A stretch of 64,000 nucleotides of DNA, taken from the NCBI GenBank assembly GCA_028101445.1, contig JAOHKR010000001.1, positions 85,028 to 149,027 of the forward strand. Reading direction: 5' to 3'. Below are positions 44,997 to 53,963 of the stretch, in pieces. Origin of the DNA: Candidatus Pelagibacter sp. GTDB taxonomy: Bacteria > Pseudomonadota > Alphaproteobacteria > Pelagibacterales > Pelagibacteraceae. The position numbers and the translations under genes were made by a program. The notes under the pieces were generated by a model. That model had not been told where the DNA came from. It saw only the letters and a program-made list of their open reading frames with translations, and made no database searches. Within the stretch, counting starts at the first letter, position 1; each line of letters opens with the position of its first letter.

Positions 44997-45757
44997 AAAA
45001 AAGTTTTAGAATTTTAAAATTCAAGAAAGATAGACCTGTATTTGAAGTAAAAAATATAAGTAAAAATTATAATGGTAGACCTATATTAAAAAATCTTTCT
45101 TTAAAAGTTTATCCTGGTGAGATAGTTGGTTTGCTTGGACCCAATGGTGCAGGTAAAAGTACATTATTTAATATAGCTATAGGTGCTGATACTGCTGATA
45201 GTGGAAATATTTTTATTAACGGAAAATCAATTACTCAAATTCCAATTCATTTAAGATCAAAGCTTGGATTGGGTTATATGCCTCAAACTAGATGCCTATT
45301 TGATACATTAAGTTGCTATAATAATTTAGCAGGTTTAGTTCAACTTTTTGAAAAAAATAATAGAAAAGTAAAAGAAAAAACTGAACAATTGTTAGAACAG
45401 TTTAATTTAGTTCATTTGCGATCGCTAAAAGCCGGCGTGCTTTCGGGCGGTGAAGCTAAGCGATTATCTCTAGCAAGATTAATGATTTCTAATCCTAAAA
45501 TTGTTTTACTAGATGAAAGTTTTTCAAATGTAGACCCAATTCAAGTACAAGAAATGCAAAAATATATTATGAAAATTCAATCTCAAAATGTTGCTTGTAT
45601 TTTAACAGAACACGCTTTAGAGAATCTTTTTAATACTACAGATAGGAATTATTTAATTAATGAAGGAAACATTATTGCGGAGGGTACAAAACGAGAATTG
45701 CTAAACAATTCTGAAGCTATAAAAAATTATTTTGGCACAAATTTTACCAACAAATAA
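44993..45757 (+). CDS. lptB: LPS export ABC ATPase LptB
   Basis: LptB powers LPS extraction with LptF/LptG. The 254-residue ATPase has Walker A LGPNGAGKST near 43-52, a Q-loop region MPQTRCLFDTLSCYNNL, signature LSGGEAKR near 150 and Walker B IVLLDES near 171. This set is typical of LptB. The final start/stop overlap with aroA is one base. The N-terminus carries an extra basic stretch (KKSFRILKFKKDRP) before the ATPase core. Confidence 0.93.
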   Translation: MKKSFRILKFKKDRPVFEVKNISKNYNGRPILKNLSLKVYPGEIVGLLGPNGAGKSTLFNIAIGADTADSGNIFINGKSITQIPIHLRSKLGLGYMPQTRCLFDTLSCYNNLAGLVQLFEKNNRKVKEKTEQLLEQFNLVHLRSLKAGVLSGGEAKRLSLARLMISNPKIVLLDESFSNVDPIQVQEMQKYIMKIQSQNVACILTEHALENLFNTTDRNYLINEGNIIAEGTKRELLNNSEAIKNYFGTNFTNK

Positions 45758-47103
45758 TGTCAAATAAAAGTTTCTCAGTAAGAATTAAACATAAAATCAA
45801 ACCTTTTAGTAAAACTATTAAAGTTGACTCTGACAAGTCATTATCTATTAGAAGTTTTTTATTAGGGTCAATTTGTCAAAATATATCAACCGTAAACAAT
45901 GTTCTAGAGTCGGGTGATGTTAAAAGTGCTATTAAAACTTGTCAAAAACTAGGTGTTGTAATTAAAAAAATTAGACCTAAATCATATAAAATTTATGGCA
46001 AGGGGTTAGGGTCATTATTTATAAAAAAAAACGCTGAACTAAACTTTGGTAATTCTGGAACTTTAGCAAGGTTGGTGCTTGGTATTCTCTCTACTACGCC
46101 TAATATCAATATAAAGATTAAAGGTGATCATTCTTTAAACAAAAGAAGTATGGAAAAATTAATTAATCTTTTGTCAAAATTTGGTGCAACTTTTTTACCT
46201 ATTAATAAATATACATTTCCACTTAAAATGATCTCTTCTGAAATGCCAGTTGGCATTAAATATAAAGCGGGAGTTAGTGCACAACTTAAATCTGCAGTTT
46301 TGTTGGCTGGACTAAATAGCTATGGCAACACAATAATTGAAGAACAAATAATTTCTCGCGATCACACTGAAAATCTTTTAATGAAAAATATTCAGTGTAT
46401 TAATATTATAAAAAAAAAGAAAAAAATTATTAAAGTTAAAGGTAAAAGCTACTTAAATCCTTTAAATTTTAATATTGGAGGGGATCCATCTAGCGCTGCT
46501 TTTTTTACAGCATTAACTTTATTAAACAAAAATTCAACTCTCAAAATTAAAAATGTTGGTCTTAATCCTACCAGAACAGGTTTTTACGAAATTTTAAAAA
46601 AACAAAAAGTTAAAATAAATTTCAAAAATATTATAAAAGATAATAATGAGATTAGAGGAGATATATTAATAAAAAGTTCAAAACTTAAACCTATGAACGT
46701 GCCAGCCAATCTTTATCCTCGCACCACTGATGAATACTTAATTTTGTTTGTACTTGCTTCATTAACAAATGGTGTGTCTACATTTAAAGGAATTTCAGAA
46801 TTAAAAGGCAAGGAGTCATCAAGAGCTCATGAAATGAAAAAAATATTAAATCAAATTGATGTAAAATGTAAACTAAGTCAAAATGAAATGAAAATTTATG
46901 GTAGAGGAATGATTGATGCTAGCAACAAAAAAATAGTTGTAGGTAATCTTGGAGATCATAGAGTTGCCATGTGTGCTTTTATTTTAGCAACTTTAACTAA
47001 TGCAAAAACTATAATTAATAATTTTGAAACAGTATTTACCTCTTCACCATCATTTTTAAAAATCATGAAATTACTAGGAGCCAAATTTGAAATACAAAAA
47101 TAG
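45757..47103 (+). CDS. aroA: EPSP synthase AroA
   Basis: AroA makes 5-enolpyruvylshikimate-3-phosphate in the shikimate pathway. The 448-residue protein has KSLSIRSFLLGS near the start, the active-site GNSGTLARLVLG near 100, KGDHSLNKRSM near 125, and C-terminal GDHRVAMCAF. Length fits the alphaproteobacterial (class II-like) enzyme. It overlaps cmk by 17 bases; an aroA-cmk-rpsA-ihfB run is conserved in proteobacteria. The pathway continues through chorismate to the trp and pheA genes in this window. Confidence 0.93.
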   Translation: MSNKSFSVRIKHKIKPFSKTIKVDSDKSLSIRSFLLGSICQNISTVNNVLESGDVKSAIKTCQKLGVVIKKIRPKSYKIYGKGLGSLFIKKNAELNFGNSGTLARLVLGILSTTPNINIKIKGDHSLNKRSMEKLINLLSKFGATFLPINKYTFPLKMISSEMPVGIKYKAGVSAQLKSAVLLAGLNSYGNTIIEEQIISRDHTENLLMKNIQCINIIKKKKKIIKVKGKSYLNPLNFNIGGDPSSAAFFTALTLLNKNSTLKIKNVGLNPTRTGFYEILKKQKVKINFKNIIKDNNEIRGDILIKSSKLKPMNVPANLYPRTTDEYLILFVLASLTNGVSTFKGISELKGKESSRAHEMKKILNQIDVKCKLSQNEMKIYGRGMIDASNKKIVVGNLGDHRVAMCAFILATLTNAKTIINNFETVFTSSPSFLKIMKLLGAKFEIQK

Positions 47104-47743
47104 ACATATTCACATCGCTTGTGACGGCGGTGCGGCAACTGGTAAATCAACCGGCGCTAAAATGATCTCAAAAAAATATAAATTAAAATTTTTATCTTCT
47201 GGTTTATTGTATCGCTATGCAGCTTATTTAATTATAAAATTTAAACCTAAAAATAAAATAAGTTTTTTAAAATCAAAATTTTCAAATTTGAATTATAATA
47301 AGTTAGAGAATATTAACCTCCATTCTCCTATAATTTCTGAATATAGCTCTGTAATAGCTAAAGTTAATGAAATCAGAAAAATATTAAAAAAATATCAAAT
47401 TAATTTTTCAAAAAAATATAAAAATTGTTGTTTAGAAGGCAGGGATATTTCGACAAAAATTTTGCCAAAATCAGACATTAAATTCTTTTTTAAATGTAGT
47501 TTGGAAATTGCTTCAAAAAGAAGATGCAAGGAACTTAGAATGAAAGACTCTAAAATAAAACTGAAAGATGTAAAAAAGGCCCTTAGAATAAGAAATATTT
47601 CTGATACAACAAGAAAAAACTCCCCTTTACTTAAACATAGAGATTCGGTAGAAATCGACACCGGTAAGTTAGATAAATCAGCAATGTTAGCTAAAATGTC
47701 TAAATACGTAGAAAGAGTGTTAAAAAAAAAATATGTCAAATGA
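47087..47743 (+). CDS. cmk: Cytidylate kinase
   Basis: Cmk phosphorylates CMP and dCMP. The 218-residue protein has a P-loop GGAATGKSTGAKMI at about 12-25, the CMP-binding LEGRDISTKILP segment near 122-133 and the LID arginine region RRCKELR. The start lies 17 bases inside aroA and the end 11 bases past the rpsA start. It replaces the usual SSGKGT-like P-loop by ATGKST, a conservative change. Context between aroA and rpsA confirms the call. Confidence 0.92.
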   Translation: MKYKNRHIHIACDGGAATGKSTGAKMISKKYKLKFLSSGLLYRYAAYLIIKFKPKNKISFLKSKFSNLNYNKLENINLHSPIISEYSSVIAKVNEIRKILKKYQINFSKKYKNCCLEGRDISTKILPKSDIKFFFKCSLEIASKRRCKELRMKDSKIKLKDVKKALRIRNISDTTRKNSPLLKHRDSVEIDTGKLDKSAMLAKMSKYVERVLKKKYVK

Positions 47744-49448
47744 ACAAGAGCTAAAAAATACAAGTCCTCTTCATAAAGAGTTTCAAAACCTATTAGATCA
47801 AGATTTTAAAGATCGAAAATTAAAAGAAAACGAAATAATCAAAGCAACCGTGACGGAAATTACAAAAAATTTCATTGTTGTTGATTGCAAGGCTAAAATG
47901 GAAGGTATGATTCCAATTGAAGAATTTAAAAATGATGATGAACTTGAGAAATTAAAAGTTGGCTCACAAATAGACGTGTTTCTTGACAGAATAGAAAGCT
48001 TTAAAGGTGAAATTATAATTTCAAGAGACAAAGCAAGAAAAATGAAAGCATGGAAACGCATGGAGAAAGTTTATGAAACTCAAGAAGAGATGACGGGTTA
48101 TATAACTGGAAAAGTTAAGGGTGGTTTTATCACAACTGTTGAAGGTTTGCCCTGCTTCATGCCTTCTTCACAAATAGATGTGCGACCACTCAAAAGAATT
48201 GATCATTTAATGAACACGCCAGTTAAAGTCATAGCAACAAGAATAGATAAAAATAGAGGAAATGTATGTGTATCTAGACGAGCTGTTTTAGAAAAAAGTA
48301 AAAATGCAGAAATTTCTGAAGCATTAAAAAATATTAAAGAAGGAGATATAGTTGAAGATGCAACAGTAAAAGCAACAACAGACTGGGGTATTTTTTTAGA
48401 TATTAATGGCATTGATGCACTTTTACATGTCTCCGACCTAAGTCATGGTAGAGTAAAAAAACCAGCAGATTTAGTAACAATAGGTCAAAAGCTCAAAGTT
48501 AAAATTACAAAAATTGATCCTAAAACAAATCGTGTATCCGCATCGATTAAAGCTTTAACTGTGGATCCATATGACAGTATTGAAAAAAAATATAAAGTTG
48601 GAGAATTTTATGAGGGTACAGTTACGAAAATCATGGACTATGGTTGTTTTGTAAAAATAGAAGATGGCATTGAAGGTCTCGTTCATAACTCAGAGTTAGA
48701 TTGGAAAAACAAAAACATAAAGCCAAGCAAAATTCTTTCCGTTTCTGAAAATATTAAATTTAAGATTGTTAATATAGACAAAGAAAATAAAAGAATTTCT
48801 TTATCATATAAAGCAACACTAGAAAATCCATGGGATAAAATTAAAAGTGTAAGAGGTCAAAAAGTTAAAATTAAAATAAATAATATTTCTGATAAAGCTA
48901 TTTTTGGTGAACTTGATGATACTGGATTATCAGGAATGTTACATTATAAAGAAATTTCATATGAAGAAAATATCGAAGATTTAAAAAAATATAAAAAAAA
49001 CGATGTTATAGATGTACAGATTATTGAAATAAAAGATGATAAAATAAGATTTTCAAAAAGAGTGCTTGATAAAGATCCTTTAGACTGGTTCAAAGATAAT
49101 AAAAAGAAAGAGGGAGATGTTATTACTACTAGAATTCACGAGGTTTTAAAAAGTGGTGTAAAAGTTGCAATAGATAAAGAAAAAAAACTGATAGTTACTA
49201 TTAGAAAATCTGACTTAGCAAAAGACGCCTCCGATGCCAGACCTGAAGTTTTTTCTTCCGGAAATGCGCTTGATGCGAAAATTACTGAACTTGATTTAAT
49301 TACCAGAAGAGTAAAATTAAGTGTTAAAGCAGCACAAATAGATGAAGAAAAATCATTAATAGCTAAATTTGGTGAAGGTGCAACTAAATCAGGTGCAACA
49401 CTTAAGGGAATTTTTGAAAAAGCTATAGGTAAAAAAGGTAAAAAATAA
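47733..49448 (+). CDS. rpsA: 30S ribosomal protein S1
   Basis: S1 helps to load mRNA on the 30S subunit, which matters in a genome with few clear Shine-Dalgarno sites. The 571-residue protein contains a series of S1 (OB-fold) repeats; clear ones include GDIVEDATVKATTDWGIFLD, shortened, near 205, and GEFYEGTVTKIMDYGCFVK, shortened, near 290. Length fits alphaproteobacterial S1 (about 560-570, six domains). It starts inside cmk and is followed by ihfB six bases later. Confidence 0.96.
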   Translation: MSNEQELKNTSPLHKEFQNLLDQDFKDRKLKENEIIKATVTEITKNFIVVDCKAKMEGMIPIEEFKNDDELEKLKVGSQIDVFLDRIESFKGEIIISRDKARKMKAWKRMEKVYETQEEMTGYITGKVKGGFITTVEGLPCFMPSSQIDVRPLKRIDHLMNTPVKVIATRIDKNRGNVCVSRRAVLEKSKNAEISEALKNIKEGDIVEDATVKATTDWGIFLDINGIDALLHVSDLSHGRVKKPADLVTIGQKLKVKITKIDPKTNRVSASIKALTVDPYDSIEKKYKVGEFYEGTVTKIMDYGCFVKIEDGIEGLVHNSELDWKNKNIKPSKILSVSENIKFKIVNIDKENKRISLSYKATLENPWDKIKSVRGQKVKIKINNISDKAIFGELDDTGLSGMLHYKEISYEENIEDLKKYKKNDVIDVQIIEIKDDKIRFSKRVLDKDPLDWFKDNKKKEGDVITTRIHEVLKSGVKVAIDKEKKLIVTIRKSDLAKDASDARPEVFSSGNALDAKITELDLITRRVKLSVKAAQIDEEKSLIAKFGEGATKSGATLKGIFEKAIGKKGKK

Positions 49449-49453
49449 AATAA

Positions 49454-49735
49454 TTGTCACGACCGCAGCTAATTAAAAAACTTAAAGAAAAAAATCCAAA
49501 GATAAATCATTCTGAGCTAGAAATTGTCATAGATACTTTTTGTGACACTATTGTAAAAGCTCTTGTAGAAGGAAGAAATATTGAAATTAGAAGTTTTGGC
49601 TCTTTTTTGGTTAAAAAAACAAAAGAAAACTATTACGCAAGAAACCCAAAAACTGGAGAATTAATTTATGTTCCAGAAAAGAATAAGGTAAGATTTAAGG
49701 CTAGTAAAAATCTTAAAAGGCTCATAAATGACTAA
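49454..49735 (+). CDS. ihfB: Integration host factor beta (HU/IHF family)
   Basis: The 93-residue DNA-bending protein starts with TTG at 49454, followed by SRPQLIKKL; no ATG is available. It has VEGRNIEIRSFGSF and the beta-arm YYARNPKTGE near 63-72, with the IHF/HU proline. The position after rpsA identifies it as the beta subunit of IHF, as in other proteobacteria. It overlaps pyrF by eight bases. The TTG start may keep expression low compared with rpsA. Confidence 0.9.
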   Translation: MSRPQLIKKLKEKNPKINHSELEIVIDTFCDTIVKALVEGRNIEIRSFGSFLVKKTKENYYARNPKTGELIYVPEKNKVRFKASKNLKRLIND

Positions 49736-50420
49736 ATCCAAAATTTTTATTGCTTGTGATACAACAAACCCCAAAAAATTATATGATATTATAAATTTTT
49801 CTCAAACTGATAAATTAAAAATTGGGTATAAAATAGGCTTAGAATTTTTTCTAAGTCCAAATGGAAGGATTTTTCTTTCTAAATTGAAGAAGAAACAAAT
49901 TTTTTTAGACTTAAAATTAAATGATATACCTAATACCTGTGCCGCAGCCATACATTCGCTAAAAGATTTGAAAAACATATCGTACCTTACAGTGCATATA
50001 AATGGAGGGCTGGATATGCTTAAAGCCGTAAGAAAATCATCAAAGAAAATAAATAAAAAACTTAAAATACTGGGTGTAACGGTTCTTACAAGTTTTTCTA
50101 ATTTTACAATTAAGCAAATAGGTCACACAAAATCTGTAAAAGATATAGTAAAAAAACAGGCGAAACTAGCTAAGCTTGCTAAATTAGATGGAATAGTTTG
50201 CTCGGGTTATGAGGCTAAATTTTTAAAAAAAATATGTAAAAATATGGAAGTTATTACTCCAGGAATAAGACTGCCAGGTGATAGTAAACAAGATCAAAAA
50301 AGAGTAATGACTCCTAGTCAAGCATTTCAAAATGGAGCAACCTCTATAGTAATAGGTAGAAGTATTACCAAAGGTAATATCAAAAATAATATTCAAAAAC
50401 TTATAAAATCTTTAAATTAA
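49728..50420 (+). CDS. pyrF: Orotidine-5'-phosphate decarboxylase
   Basis: PyrF forms UMP from OMP. The 230-residue TIM barrel has the start FIACDTTN, the catalytic LDLKLNDIPNT near 61-71 (the DxKxxDI catalytic block), and VTPGIRLPGDSKQDQ-like and VIGRSIT phosphate sites near the C-terminus (seen here as ITPGIRLPG and IVIGRSIT). It follows ihfB by overlap and precedes trpF by four bases, so the two may be co-transcribed. All motifs are intact. Confidence 0.94.
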   Translation: MTKSKIFIACDTTNPKKLYDIINFSQTDKLKIGYKIGLEFFLSPNGRIFLSKLKKKQIFLDLKLNDIPNTCAAAIHSLKDLKNISYLTVHINGGLDMLKAVRKSSKKINKKLKILGVTVLTSFSNFTIKQIGHTKSVKDIVKKQAKLAKLAKLDGIVCSGYEAKFLKKICKNMEVITPGIRLPGDSKQDQKRVMTPSQAFQNGATSIVIGRSITKGNIKNNIQKLIKSLN

Positions 50421-50424
50421 ATTA

Positions 50425-51063
50425 ATGAAACTTAAAGTTTGCGGTCTATCAAACCCAATAGAAGTTGATACATGTGTTTCACATCATGTGGATTATTGTG
50501 GTTTCATTTTGAACTATCCTAAAAGTCATCGTTACATTTCTTTGGAAAAAGCAAAAAAACTTACTAATATAAATAAAGGTAACACAAAATATGTTGGGGT
50601 CCTTGTTAATCCAACTGAAGAAGAACTAATTACATTTTCTAAATTAAATTTAGATTATTTTCAACTTTATGGGAACTACGACTCTACTAGGCTAAAAAAA
50701 TTGAAAGAAAAATTTAAAAAAAAAATAATTACTACTATTCAAGTTAAAAATAAAGATGATGTAAATAAATATAAATTAGTGGAGTCTGATTCAGATATCA
50801 TTTTATGGGACAGTTCAGGCTATGAAGAGAGCCTTAGTTGGGATTATAATTGGTTAAAATCGATTCCAGTGAAGACAAAAAGAATGATAGCTGGAAATAT
50901 AACTATAGATAAACTAGAGAATTTAGTGGAACTAGCAGATATTGTTGATGTGTCTGGTGCTTTAGAAACAAATAAAGTAAAAGATATCAATAAGATAAAA
51001 AAATTTACTAACAAAATTAAAATAATTAATGATGCAAATAAAAAAAAATATTCCTTTAATTGA
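50425..51063 (+). CDS. trpF: Phosphoribosylanthranilate isomerase TrpF, divergent
   Basis: TrpF isomerises phosphoribosylanthranilate. The 212-residue TIM barrel has the catalytic Cys in MKLKVCGLSN and the typical DYCGFIL...SHRYIS. Later motifs are unusual: WDSSGYEESLSWDY replaces the LLDxxxxGGTGxxFDW block, AGNIT replaces AGGLxPxNV, and VDVSGALE replaces VDVSSGVE. It overlaps trpB by 35 bases. The place in a trpF-trpB-trpA operon supports the assignment, but the sequence is more divergent than most TrpF I know. Confidence 0.85.
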   Translation: MKLKVCGLSNPIEVDTCVSHHVDYCGFILNYPKSHRYISLEKAKKLTNINKGNTKYVGVLVNPTEEELITFSKLNLDYFQLYGNYDSTRLKKLKEKFKKKIITTIQVKNKDDVNKYKLVESDSDIILWDSSGYEESLSWDYNWLKSIPVKTKRMIAGNITIDKLENLVELADIVDVSGALETNKVKDINKIKKFTNKIKIINDANKKKYSFN

Positions 51064-52258
51064 TCAACATGACAAAAATTATATGTATGGAGGAAAATTT
51101 GGTGGTAATTTTATACCTGAAACACTCAAAAAACCTATTGATGACCTTACACAATTGTTTTCCAAATTAAGAAAAGATCAAAAATTTTTAAAAGAGAGAG
51201 ACCACTATTTTAAAACATACGTAGGCGCCCCTACTCCATTTATTAAATTAGAGAATTTAACCGATCATCTTGGAGGTGCTCAAATATATGCTAAAGTAGT
51301 ATCTGAGGCTAATGGAGGTGCTCATAAAATTTATGGAGCAACTGTTCATTGTCTTTTAGCCAAAAAGGCTGGAAAAAAATATATCGTAGGAGACACAGGA
51401 GCTGGATATGCAGGTAAAATGCTATCAATGGCTGCTAAAAAATTTGGTCTCAAATGTAAAATATTCATGGGTGCAAAAGATATTAAAAGACAAAAACCCA
51501 ATGTCGAGGCTATGAAAAAAAATGGAGCTGAAATTGTACCGGTAACTACTGGAAGTCAAACACTTGTAGATGCTGTGAGCGAATGTATGAGGTACTGGGT
51601 ATCAAATTGTGACACAACACATATGTGCGTAGGATCAACGGTAGGACCTAATATTTTTATAAAGATATGTGCTTGGAGCACAGCACAAATTTCCAGAGAA
51701 TTAATTATACAAATTAAAGAGGAGTTTGGAAAAATTCCAAGAAAAATTAAGCTATTAAATTGTGTAGGTGGTGGTAGTTCTGCTATGGGTTTTTGGAATG
51801 AGTTTATGGATACAGATGCTGAATTTGTAGGAATTGAAGCAGGTGGCCCAAAAAATAGTAAGCTACATGCTGCACCATTAACCAATGGTTCAAAAATTGG
51901 AATTTTACACGGTGCTGCCCAATATGTAATTCAAGACAAAGAAGGTCAAATAGGATCGACTGACTCAATATCTGCGGGACTTGATTATCCAGGAATTTCT
52001 CCACTGCATTGTTTTTTAAAAGATACAAAAAGAGCAAGGTATACATCTGCTAGCGATGAAGAAGCTTTAAAAGCTTATCAATTAGTATCAAAATTAGAAA
52101 ATATTTCCCCATCTTTAGAACCTTCACATGCATTTGCTGAAGCGATTAAAATAGCTACCAAATTAAAACCATCAGATATTATTATTGTTAACTCTTGTGG
52201 AGATAGCTTTAAAGATAAGGATATTATCAAACAAAAGTTAGGTTCTTACACAAGATGA
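51029..52258 (+). CDS. trpB: Tryptophan synthase beta-like protein TrpB, divergent
   Basis: The 409-residue PLP enzyme has MYGGKFGGNFIPET near the start, the PLP Lys in GGAHKIYGA, the P-loop CVGGGSSAMGF and SISAGLDYPG. Several usually invariant parts differ: the catalytic GAGQHG block with Glu before TGAG reads GDTGAGYAGKM (Glu to Asp, QHG to YAG), HKIN reads HKIY, and SGRGDKD reads SCGDSFKDKD. It overlaps trpF by 35 bases and trpA by four. It may have a different activity balance, but the operon supports a TrpB role. Confidence 0.82.
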   Translation: MMQIKKNIPLIDQHDKNYMYGGKFGGNFIPETLKKPIDDLTQLFSKLRKDQKFLKERDHYFKTYVGAPTPFIKLENLTDHLGGAQIYAKVVSEANGGAHKIYGATVHCLLAKKAGKKYIVGDTGAGYAGKMLSMAAKKFGLKCKIFMGAKDIKRQKPNVEAMKKNGAEIVPVTTGSQTLVDAVSECMRYWVSNCDTTHMCVGSTVGPNIFIKICAWSTAQISRELIIQIKEEFGKIPRKIKLLNCVGGGSSAMGFWNEFMDTDAEFVGIEAGGPKNSKLHAAPLTNGSKIGILHGAAQYVIQDKEGQIGSTDSISAGLDYPGISPLHCFLKDTKRARYTSASDEEALKAYQLVSKLENISPSLEPSHAFAEAIKIATKLKPSDIIIVNSCGDSFKDKDIIKQKLGSYTR

Positions 52259-53052
52259 AATCAAAAATTAGCCTGGCTTTTGAAAAATGCAAAAAAGAGA
52301 AAAGACCAGCTTTAATTACTTACACTGTTGCTGGGGACAATACTAAAATGAATTCTTTAAAAATATTAAATACTATTTCAAAGTATGCGGATATTCTTGA
52401 GCTTGGTTTTCCGCACAACACGCCTGTAGCAGATGGTGGTCAAATTCAAGAAAGCTCACATCGCGCTTTAAAAAATGGAATAAAACTTAAAAATGTTTAT
52501 GAAATTGTAAAAAAATTTAAAAAAAATTCAAATAAACCAATAATTCTCATGGGGTATTATAATTTGATTTATCAAACTGGTGAAAACAAATTTTTAAAAA
52601 GTTGTAAAAGTGCAGGAGTTGATGGCTTAATTATCGTTGACCTTCCCTATCCAGAAAATAAAATTTTTGCCAATAAGTGTAAAAAAAAATCAATAAACTT
52701 TATTCAATTATTATCTCCCACTACATCAAAAGCTAGAATGAAGAAAATTATAAAAGACTCGCATGACATGATTTATTATATCTCGATGTTGTCTACTACT
52801 GGTGGTAAACTAAAAGTTTCTCCAAAAAAAATTCTGGATAATTACAATAAGATTAAAAGAATCAATCCAAAAAAAAACTTAGTAATAGGATTTGGTATTA
52901 CTGATAAGACTATTTCATCTTTAAAGGCAGCAAATGGTTTAGTTGTTGGTAGTATGCTTTGTAAAACAATAACTAATTCGGTCAAAATGAGACAAAATCC
53001 TGTCACAATGTTAGATAAAGTTGTGTACAATCTAAAAAGAAAAATTATATGA
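52255..53052 (+). CDS. trpA: Tryptophan synthase alpha-like protein TrpA, divergent
   Basis: TrpA cleaves indole-3-glycerol phosphate to indole. The 265-residue TIM barrel keeps the catalytic Glu in ILELGFP and the Asp in VADGGQIQ, but the nearly invariant PFSDPxADGP block reads PHNTPVADGG. The phosphate sites appear as MLSTTGGK (usually GVTGxR), VIGFGIT and LVVGSMLC. It is coupled to trpB by a four-base overlap and to accD by four bases. The same direction of change as TrpB suggests the pair co-evolved. Confidence 0.85.
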   Translation: MKSKISLAFEKCKKEKRPALITYTVAGDNTKMNSLKILNTISKYADILELGFPHNTPVADGGQIQESSHRALKNGIKLKNVYEIVKKFKKNSNKPIILMGYYNLIYQTGENKFLKSCKSAGVDGLIIVDLPYPENKIFANKCKKKSINFIQLLSPTTSKARMKKIIKDSHDMIYYISMLSTTGGKLKVSPKKILDNYNKIKRINPKKNLVIGFGITDKTISSLKAANGLVVGSMLCKTITNSVKMRQNPVTMLDKVVYNLKRKII

Positions 53053-53963
53053 ACTGGATAACAAAATTTATAAAACCAAAAATAAAATCTCTTTTTGAAA
53101 AACAATCTTCAAAAGTTGAAGAAAATTTATGGACTACATGTGGTTGTAAAAACTTAATTTACAAAGAAGATATGGATTCCAATCAAAAAGTTTGTCCAAA
53201 ATGCGGTGCACATCATAAATTAACTTGTAAAGAAAGATTTAAAACTTTTTTCGATAATAAAGAATTTGAACTAATTGAAACACCTTTACCAAAAGATGAC
53301 CCTTTAAAATTTGAAGATAAAAAAAAATATGCTGATCGATTAAAAGCGGCAAGGAAATTAACTGGTCAAGATGATGCTGTTTTAATTGCAAAAGGTAAAA
53401 TTCAAAATAATACTGTAATAGTTGGAGCCCAGGATTTTAGATTCATTGGAGGTTCATTTGGAGCAGCTTCTGGGGAAGCTTTTATAGCTGGTGCTCAACA
53501 TGCTATAGAAAATAAAAACCCATTTATTTTTTTCAGTTGTTCAGGAGGGCAAAGAATGATGGAATCTTCTATAGCACTTATGCAAATGTCTAGAACGGCT
53601 TTAGCTGTAAATGAACTTAAAAAAAAAAATATTCCTTTTGTTGTAGTTTTGACTGACCCAACTACTGGTGGTGTTACTGCTTCATGGGCTATGTTAGGGG
53701 ACATTTTAATTGCAGAACCAAAAGCAACTATAGGCTTCGCTGGACGTAGAGTAATTCAAGATACAGTGCGAGAAACTCTTCCAGATGAATTTCAAACAGC
53801 TGAATATGTAAAAGACCATGGCGGGATTGATTTAGTTGTAGAAAGACAATATTTAAATTCGACTATTGGCATCTTGTTAAATGTTCTATTGAAAAAAGCA
53901 GAGGCTCAAGCTAAACAAGAGTCAAATGTCACAATCGATAAATCTCTACAAGCAGTTAGCTAA
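53049..53963 (+). CDS. accD: Acetyl-CoA carboxylase carboxyltransferase beta AccD
   Basis: AccD is the partner of AccA. The 304-residue protein has an N-terminal zinc module and a crotonase-fold domain with FMGGSFGAASGE-like (FIGGSFGAASGE) and SCSGGQRMMES segments and TGGVTASWAMLGD. The zinc module reads TTCGC...VCPKCG, so the first pair is CxC and not CxxC. The last 38 bases overlap folC. The trpA-accD-folC order is common in alphaproteobacteria. Confidence 0.94.
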   Translation: MNWITKFIKPKIKSLFEKQSSKVEENLWTTCGCKNLIYKEDMDSNQKVCPKCGAHHKLTCKERFKTFFDNKEFELIETPLPKDDPLKFEDKKKYADRLKAARKLTGQDDAVLIAKGKIQNNTVIVGAQDFRFIGGSFGAASGEAFIAGAQHAIENKNPFIFFSCSGGQRMMESSIALMQMSRTALAVNELKKKNIPFVVVLTDPTTGGVTASWAMLGDILIAEPKATIGFAGRRVIQDTVRETLPDEFQTAEYVKDHGGIDLVVERQYLNSTIGILLNVLLKKAEAQAKQESNVTIDKSLQAVS

